Source of the DNA: Glycomyces luteolus
Lineage (GTDB): Bacteria; Actinomycetota; Actinomycetes; Mycobacteriales; Micromonosporaceae
DNA length: 39,712 nt
Reading direction: 5' to 3'
Assembly (NCBI RefSeq): GCF_027622875.1
Contig: NZ_JAPZVP010000032.1
Location: forward strand, 1 to 39,712
Shown here: positions 35,964-39,712 of the stretch, in pieces
Layout: each line of letters opens with the position of its first letter
Numbering within the stretch: position 1 is the first letter of the stretch
Notes under the pieces: model-generated
Databases searched by the model: none
What the model was told of the DNA's origin: nothing
What the model saw: the letters and a program-made list of their open reading frames with translations, nothing else
Position numbers and translations under genes: made by a program

Positions 35964-37034
35964 ATGAGGGTGGCCGTGTACAGCACCAAACCGTACGACA
36001 AGACGTCCTTGCACGACGCCGACCGCGACGGCTCGCACGACCTGGTGTTCCTCGAGCCCCGCCTGAACCGCGACACCGCCGCCCTCGCGGAAGGGTGCGA
36101 GGCGGTGTGCGCGTTCGTCAACGACGATCTCGACGCCGCGACCCTCGCGGTTTTGGCCGAGCGCGGGGTGGGGTTCGTCGCACTGCGGTCGGCCGGGTTC
36201 AACCACGTCGATCTGCGGGCCGCCGCCGAGGTCGGCATAGCGGTCGCGCGGGTCCCGGACTACTCGCCGTATGCGGTCGCCGAGCATTGCGCGGCGCTGG
36301 TCCTGGCACTCAACAGGAAGACGCATCGGGCGTACAACCGGATCCGCGAGCACAACTTCGCTCTCACGGGCCTGCTCGGCTTCGACCTGCACGGCCGCAC
36401 CGTTGGCGTCGTCGGGACCGGGAAGATCGGGCTGTGCTTCGTGCGGATCATGGCCGGGTTCGGGTGCCGCGTCCTCGCCTACGACCCGTACCCGAGCGGA
36501 GCCGCCCGCGAGGCCGGTGCCGAGTACACGGGCCTCGACGAGCTGCTCGCGGCCTCGAACATCGTTTCTCTGCACTGCCCGCTGACACCTGAGACGTTCC
36601 ATCTGATCGACCGCGAGCGGATCGCGATCATGCGTCCCGGAGCGATGCTGGTGAACACCAGCCGCGGAGCCCTCGTGGACACGGCCGCCGTGGTCGAAGG
36701 CCTCAAGAGCGGCCGGATCGGCCACCTCGGCCTGGACGTGTACGAGGAGGAAGCCGGGCTGTTCTTCGAAGACCTCTCCGACCAGGTCATCGGCGACGAC
36801 GCCTTCGACCGGCTCAACGCCTTCCCGAACGTGCTCATCACCGGCCACCAAGCGTTCTTCACCGCTGAGGCCATTGAGGCGATCGCGGCAACGACGATCG
36901 CGAACCTCACCGCGTTCGAACGCGACGGCGTCGGGCTCCACCCGGTGTCGATCGGCGAAGGCCCGAGCCCTGAACCGAGCAGCACAGCACAACGGCCGGA
37001 GCAACGTCCGGCACGAATCGCAACAGTCGCATAA
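35964..37034 (+). CDS. D-lactate dehydrogenase-like 2-hydroxyacid dehydrogenase
   Basis: A 356-aa protein. AAAGGAGG precedes ATG 35964. Substrate-side FVALRSAGFNHVDL and YAVAEHCAALVLALNRK match the LdhA family of D-2-hydroxyacid dehydrogenases. The NAD-binding loop is GVVGTGKIGL (148-157). Catalytic residues are Arg234 (NTSRGALVD), Glu263 (VYEEE) and His295 (ITGHQAF), numbered within one of classical D-lactate dehydrogenase. It reduces pyruvate to D-lactate with NADH, which would regenerate NAD when respiration stops. It has a C-terminal extension of about 20 residues rich in Pro, Ser and Gln. It lies between two stress-protein genes and stops 10 bp before the next start. Confidence 0.92.
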   Translation: MRVAVYSTKPYDKTSLHDADRDGSHDLVFLEPRLNRDTAALAEGCEAVCAFVNDDLDAATLAVLAERGVGFVALRSAGFNHVDLRAAAEVGIAVARVPDYSPYAVAEHCAALVLALNRKTHRAYNRIREHNFALTGLLGFDLHGRTVGVVGTGKIGLCFVRIMAGFGCRVLAYDPYPSGAAREAGAEYTGLDELLAASNIVSLHCPLTPETFHLIDRERIAIMRPGAMLVNTSRGALVDTAAVVEGLKSGRIGHLGLDVYEEEAGLFFEDLSDQVIGDDAFDRLNAFPNVLITGHQAFFTAEAIEAIAATTIANLTAFERDGVGLHPVSIGEGPSPEPSSTAQRPEQRPARIATVA

Positions 37035-37044
37035 GGAGCAACCA

Positions 37045-37476
37045 ATGGTGGACCAGGAACCCGAACGCATCGTCGTGGCGATCGACGGCTCACCGCCGTC
37101 GCTCGACGCCCTGCGGTGGGCGATCGACCACGCTGACCGCCTCGGCGCCGTCGTCGAAGCACTGCACGTCTGGCAGATCCCCAACGAGTACGGCGTCCCC
37201 GTACCGCGCGTGCCCGGCGAGAACTTCGAGGGCACCGCCAAACGCGCCCTGCAAGGCTCGATCGACGAAGTCCTCGCCGGCCGGACCAACGCACCGGTCG
37301 AGGCGGCGACCCTCCAGGGCTATCCGCCCAAAATCCTGGTCGAACGCTCGAAAACCGCAGACCTGCTGGTCGTCGGCAGCCGCGGGCGCGGCGCGTTCGC
37401 CGGCACCCTGCTCGGCTCCGTCAGCCTCCACTGCGTCACCCACGCCGAATGCCCGGTCGTCGTCGTCCGGGGCTGA
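37045..37476 (+). CDS. Universal stress protein (UspA domain)
   Basis: A 143-aa protein. ATAAGGAG lies seven bases before ATG 37045. It starts ERIVVAIDGSPPSLDALRWA and carries the ATP-binding loop LVVGSRGRGAFAGTLLGSVS, ending AECPVVVVRG. It is the last gene of the USP-dehydrogenase-USP operon; a 13-bp hairpin terminator follows 14 bases after the stop. The loop is closer to the broken fragment at 22934 than to the other two intact copies. Confidence 0.92.
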   Translation: MVDQEPERIVVAIDGSPPSLDALRWAIDHADRLGAVVEALHVWQIPNEYGVPVPRVPGENFEGTAKRALQGSIDEVLAGRTNAPVEAATLQGYPPKILVERSKTADLLVVGSRGRGAFAGTLLGSVSLHCVTHAECPVVVVRG

Positions 37477-37490
37477 AAACGACGACACGC

Positions 37491-37519
37491 ACGGGCCGCG
37501 ACCGATGGTCGCGGCCCGT
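37491..37519 (+). terminator. Terminator hairpin after the stress-protein operon
   Basis: A perfect 13-bp stem ACGGGCCGCGACC/GGTCGCGGCCCGT with a three-base loop follows the stress-protein stop. It separates that operon from the DosR-type box and flavoprotein gene downstream. Confidence 0.8.
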
Positions 37520-37535
37520 CGGCGTCCGTTCAGAA

Positions 37536-37549
37536 GGGACCGAGGTCCC
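37536..37549. promoter_or_regulatory. Symmetrical DosR-type box upstream of the flavoprotein gene
   Basis: GGGAC-CGAG-GTCCC has both half-sites perfect and is 85-98 bp before the TTG start. A weak GGGGC-GTTT-GGTCG repeat starts 21 bp further on. Confidence 0.7.
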
Positions 37550-37633
37550 TGCACCCGGGGCGTTTGGTCGCTGTGACGGCACCGCCCGAACTGGTGACAT
37601 GGAGGGGTGAACACACAACTTCGGGAGGATGCC

Positions 37634-38893
37634 TTGGACACCAAGCCTCGAGTGGTCGTCGTCGGCGGCGGACTGGCCGGCATGGAAACGCTCTTCACCC
37701 TGCGCCAGCGCCTGGGCGACCGGGTCGACTTGACACTGGTCGCCGACCGGGACGATTTCGAGTTCCGGCCCAGCACGGTCTACGTGCCCTTCGGCGGCGC
37801 CGAAGACGACCTGCAGATCCCGGTCACGGCGCCGGCCGAGCGGCAGGGGATCGCCGTGGTGCACGGCGAGCTGGCGTGGGTCGAGACCGAGCCGAAACGG
37901 CTCGCGCTCACCGACGGGCACCTCCTCGACTACGACTACCTGGTCCTGGCCACCGGCGCCGCGATGCGGCCCGAGCGGATCCCGGGACTCGCCGAGCACG
38001 CCCACCTGGTCGGCTCGCTGGAGCAGATGCGCCAGCTCGGGCGGACCCTGCGGCGCGTGCGCGATGCGGCAGTGGACGGCTCACCGCAGCACGTGCTGTT
38101 CCTGGTGCCGCCGGGCAACGCCTGGCCGGGCCCGGTGTACGAGCTCGCGTTCATGTTGGAGACCTGGCTGCGCCGCTCCCGCGTGCGCGACCTGGTGTGC
38201 CTGACGTTCGTCACGTTCGAGGACCGCTACCTGGAGGCGTTCGGCACCGGCTTGCACGCGGTGATCGGCGAGGAGTTCACGGGGCGCGGCATCATCAGCC
38301 ACACCCAGGCGGCGGTGGTCGGCGTTGAGCCGCACCTGGTCCGCTTCGCCGACAAGACCGCGCACACCTTCGACGTGCTCGTCTCCACCGCGCCCCACGC
38401 CGCCGCCGTCGACTACGAGGGCCTGCCGACGGACTGGAACGGGTTCCTGCTGACCGAACCGGGGACCCGCCGGGTTCGGTGCACCGACGCGGTCTACGCC
38501 CCCGGCGACGCCGGCGACTTCCCCGTCAAGCTCGGCTACCTCTCGCTGCTCCAGGCCGACGCGGTCGCCGACGACATCACCGCGCGGATCGACCCCACCG
38601 CGATCGGCGAGCCGCGGCAGTTCGACCCGGTGGGGCTGTTCGTCCTCGAGATGCTCGACGAGGCCGTGTTCGCGCAGACGCCACTGGCACTGACCGGCGA
38701 GCCCATCCGGGCCCGCCGCGGACAGCGCGTGGGCGTCTCCCCTATCTGGCACCTGGGCAAGAAGACCCTCGGCGCCTACCTGCCGCAGCAGTTCCGCGCC
38801 GGACGGCCGGTCCACGGCGGCCTCCACCAGGAGGCGGTCACCTTCGGCTTGAAGGGCTTGTCGAAGACCTTGTCGGACACAGTGAACGAGTGA
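37634..38893 (+). CDS. FAD-dependent pyridine-nucleotide/sulfide:quinone-reductase-like oxidoreductase
   Basis: About 419 aa from TTG 37634. GGGAGG five bases before this TTG supports it. The alternative GTG at 37607 has GGAGG only one base away and would add nine residues. The FAD-binding motif is RVVVVGGGLAGMETL, then LDYDYLVLATGAAMRPE. The second FAD motif is VYAPGDAGDFPVKLG. The arrangement resembles the NDH-2/sulfide:quinone reductase group, membrane-associated enzymes passing electrons to quinone. The redox-active cysteines of true sulfide:quinone reductases were not found, so the substrate is open. A DosR-type box upstream and a terminator hairpin downstream frame it as one unit. Confidence 0.8.
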   Translation: MDTKPRVVVVGGGLAGMETLFTLRQRLGDRVDLTLVADRDDFEFRPSTVYVPFGGAEDDLQIPVTAPAERQGIAVVHGELAWVETEPKRLALTDGHLLDYDYLVLATGAAMRPERIPGLAEHAHLVGSLEQMRQLGRTLRRVRDAAVDGSPQHVLFLVPPGNAWPGPVYELAFMLETWLRRSRVRDLVCLTFVTFEDRYLEAFGTGLHAVIGEEFTGRGIISHTQAAVVGVEPHLVRFADKTAHTFDVLVSTAPHAAAVDYEGLPTDWNGFLLTEPGTRRVRCTDAVYAPGDAGDFPVKLGYLSLLQADAVADDITARIDPTAIGEPRQFDPVGLFVLEMLDEAVFAQTPLALTGEPIRARRGQRVGVSPIWHLGKKTLGAYLPQQFRAGRPVHGGLHQEAVTFGLKGLSKTLSDTVNE

Positions 38894-38920
38894 TCCTCAG
38901 GTCGCCGTGCCGGTCGCTCC

Positions 38921-38951
38921 AGGCGGTCGTCCCCAAGGGAGACGACCGCCT
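38921..38951 (+). terminator. Terminator hairpin after the flavoprotein gene
   Basis: An 11-bp stem AGGCGGTCGTC/GACGACCGCCT with a nine-base loop begins 28 bases after the stop, with TTCC following. It separates the flavoprotein gene from the DoxX gene. Confidence 0.75.
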
Positions 38952-38978
38952 TTCCACTGTCCGCCTCCGGCGAACCAC

Positions 38979-38992
38979 GGGACCTTCGTCCC
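38979..38992. promoter_or_regulatory. Symmetrical DosR-type box upstream of the DoxX gene
   Basis: GGGAC-CTTC-GTCCC has both half-sites perfect and is 97-110 bp before ATG 39089, just after the preceding terminator. Confidence 0.7.
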
Positions 38993-39088
38993 CCGAAGAC
39001 CCGCCCTCCGGCCTCTGCATTCCAACGCTGAGCTGCGGTTTCCTTGAAGTGTCACCGGATACGGTGCCCCGATTGGAAAGGAACTCCG

Positions 39089-39616
39089 ATGACTGCCACC
39101 GCTACCACCACCGTCCGAGCCGCCGCCGCGACCACGCCCGCCGCATACGTCTGGGCGGGCCTGCGCATCGCGCTGGGCTGGGTCTTCCTCTGGGCCTTCC
39201 TGGACAAGACGTTCGGCCTCGGGTTCGCCACCGAGGTGGAGGCCGCCTGGATCGAGGGCGGCAGCCCCACCGAGGGCTTCCTGGCCTTCGGCACCAAGGG
39301 CCCGTTCGCGGACTTCTACCAGGGCATGGCCGGCGCCACCTTCGCCGACTGGCTGTTCATGATCGGCCTCCTCGGCATCGGCCTCGCGCTGATCTTGGGC
39401 GTCGGCATGCGCATCGCCGTCGTCGCCGGGGCCCTCCTGCTGGTCCTCATGTGGACCGCTGCCCTGTGGCCCGAGAACAACCCGTTCATGGACGACCACC
39501 TCGTCTATGCCGGCCTCCTCATCGGCCTCGCCCTCGCCCGCGCCGAGGACACCCTCGGCCTCGGCAAGACCTGGGGCAACCTTCCCTTCGTCAAGAAGAA
39601 CCCCTGGCTCAAGTAA
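39089..39616 (+). CDS. DoxX-family membrane protein
   Basis: A 175-aa integral membrane protein. GGAAAGGAACTCCG precedes ATG 39089. Four predicted helices are visible: about AYVWAGLRIALGWVFLWAFL, ADWLFMIGLLGIGLALILG, IAVVAGALLLVLMWTAALW and DHLVYAGLLIGLALARAED. DoxX proteins are linked to thiosulfate:quinone oxidation in archaea and to thiol/redox stress complexes in mycobacteria, but the role here is unproven. The helix-1 end carries WAFLDKTFGLGF, a conserved-looking segment. It follows the quinone-reductase-like flavoprotein, suggesting linked quinone redox functions. It has its own DosR-type box. The last about 95 bases of the window beyond it show no gene. Confidence 0.85.
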   Translation: MTATATTTVRAAAATTPAAYVWAGLRIALGWVFLWAFLDKTFGLGFATEVEAAWIEGGSPTEGFLAFGTKGPFADFYQGMAGATFADWLFMIGLLGIGLALILGVGMRIAVVAGALLLVLMWTAALWPENNPFMDDHLVYAGLLIGLALARAEDTLGLGKTWGNLPFVKKNPWLK

Positions 39617-39712
39617 CGCCGGATGAAGAAGAGCGGGGCGCGCCCGCGAGGGGGCGGCCCGCGGGGGTGGACGCGGGCAAGTAATAGGAGCGGGCTGGGC
39701 GCACCCCCGGAC

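Noticed and set aside
39617..39712. Possible terminator after DoxX
   Set aside because: The sequence is uniformly GC-rich with several short competing stems and no clear hairpin or U-tract.

Overview
The window is high-GC DNA with long, tightly packed genes, GTG and TTG starts, Tat-type lipoprotein signals and carbohydrate transporters without a linked ATPase. These point to a saprophytic actinobacterium (Streptomyces- or Glycomyces-like). The genus cannot be fixed from sequence alone. No tRNA, rRNA, CRISPR array or intact insertion sequence was seen.

Region 1 (1-5.9 kb) is an eroded edge. It holds the tail of a PP2C phosphatase, a short-chain dehydrogenase start fused to an IS701-type transposase fragment, a divergent TetR regulator, a frameshifted secreted alpha/beta hydrolase, an orphan sugar-binding lipoprotein, a GH12 endoglucanase with a clear promoter, and remnants of a CBM13 lectin domain and another secreted protein. 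It ends in a suspicious G/C homopolymer tract.

Region 2 (5.9-22.6 kb) is a polysaccharide-utilisation region with two paralogous ABC importers. On the minus strand, importer A reads binding protein, two permeases, a clan GH-A glycoside hydrolase and a GDSL esterase. Importer B reads leader peptide, two permeases, binding protein, Gfo/Idh dehydrogenase, PmoA/DUF6807 protein and GH43 enzyme. Three LacI regulators are interleaved. Operator-like repeats overlap the promoters of both importer operons. The ATPase is probably supplied in trans by a shared MsiK-type protein.

Region 3 (22.8-39.7 kb) looks like a DosR (DevR)-type dormancy/hypoxia regulon. It has a DosR-like response regulator and a DosS-like GAF kinase that keeps the His aligned with the DosS haem ligand. 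It also has PPDK, phosphoketolase, a CtpF-like P-type ATPase, three intact universal stress proteins, a D-lactate-dehydrogenase-like enzyme, a sulfide-quinone-reductase-like flavoprotein, a DoxX protein and a flavodoxin. Palindromes of the form GGGAC-N4-GTCCC, or degenerate versions, lie upstream of most transcription units. Terminator hairpins separate several units. Decayed pieces of universal stress proteins and of a GNAT/CoA-binding protein lie among them, as expected of an island that gains and loses redundant members.
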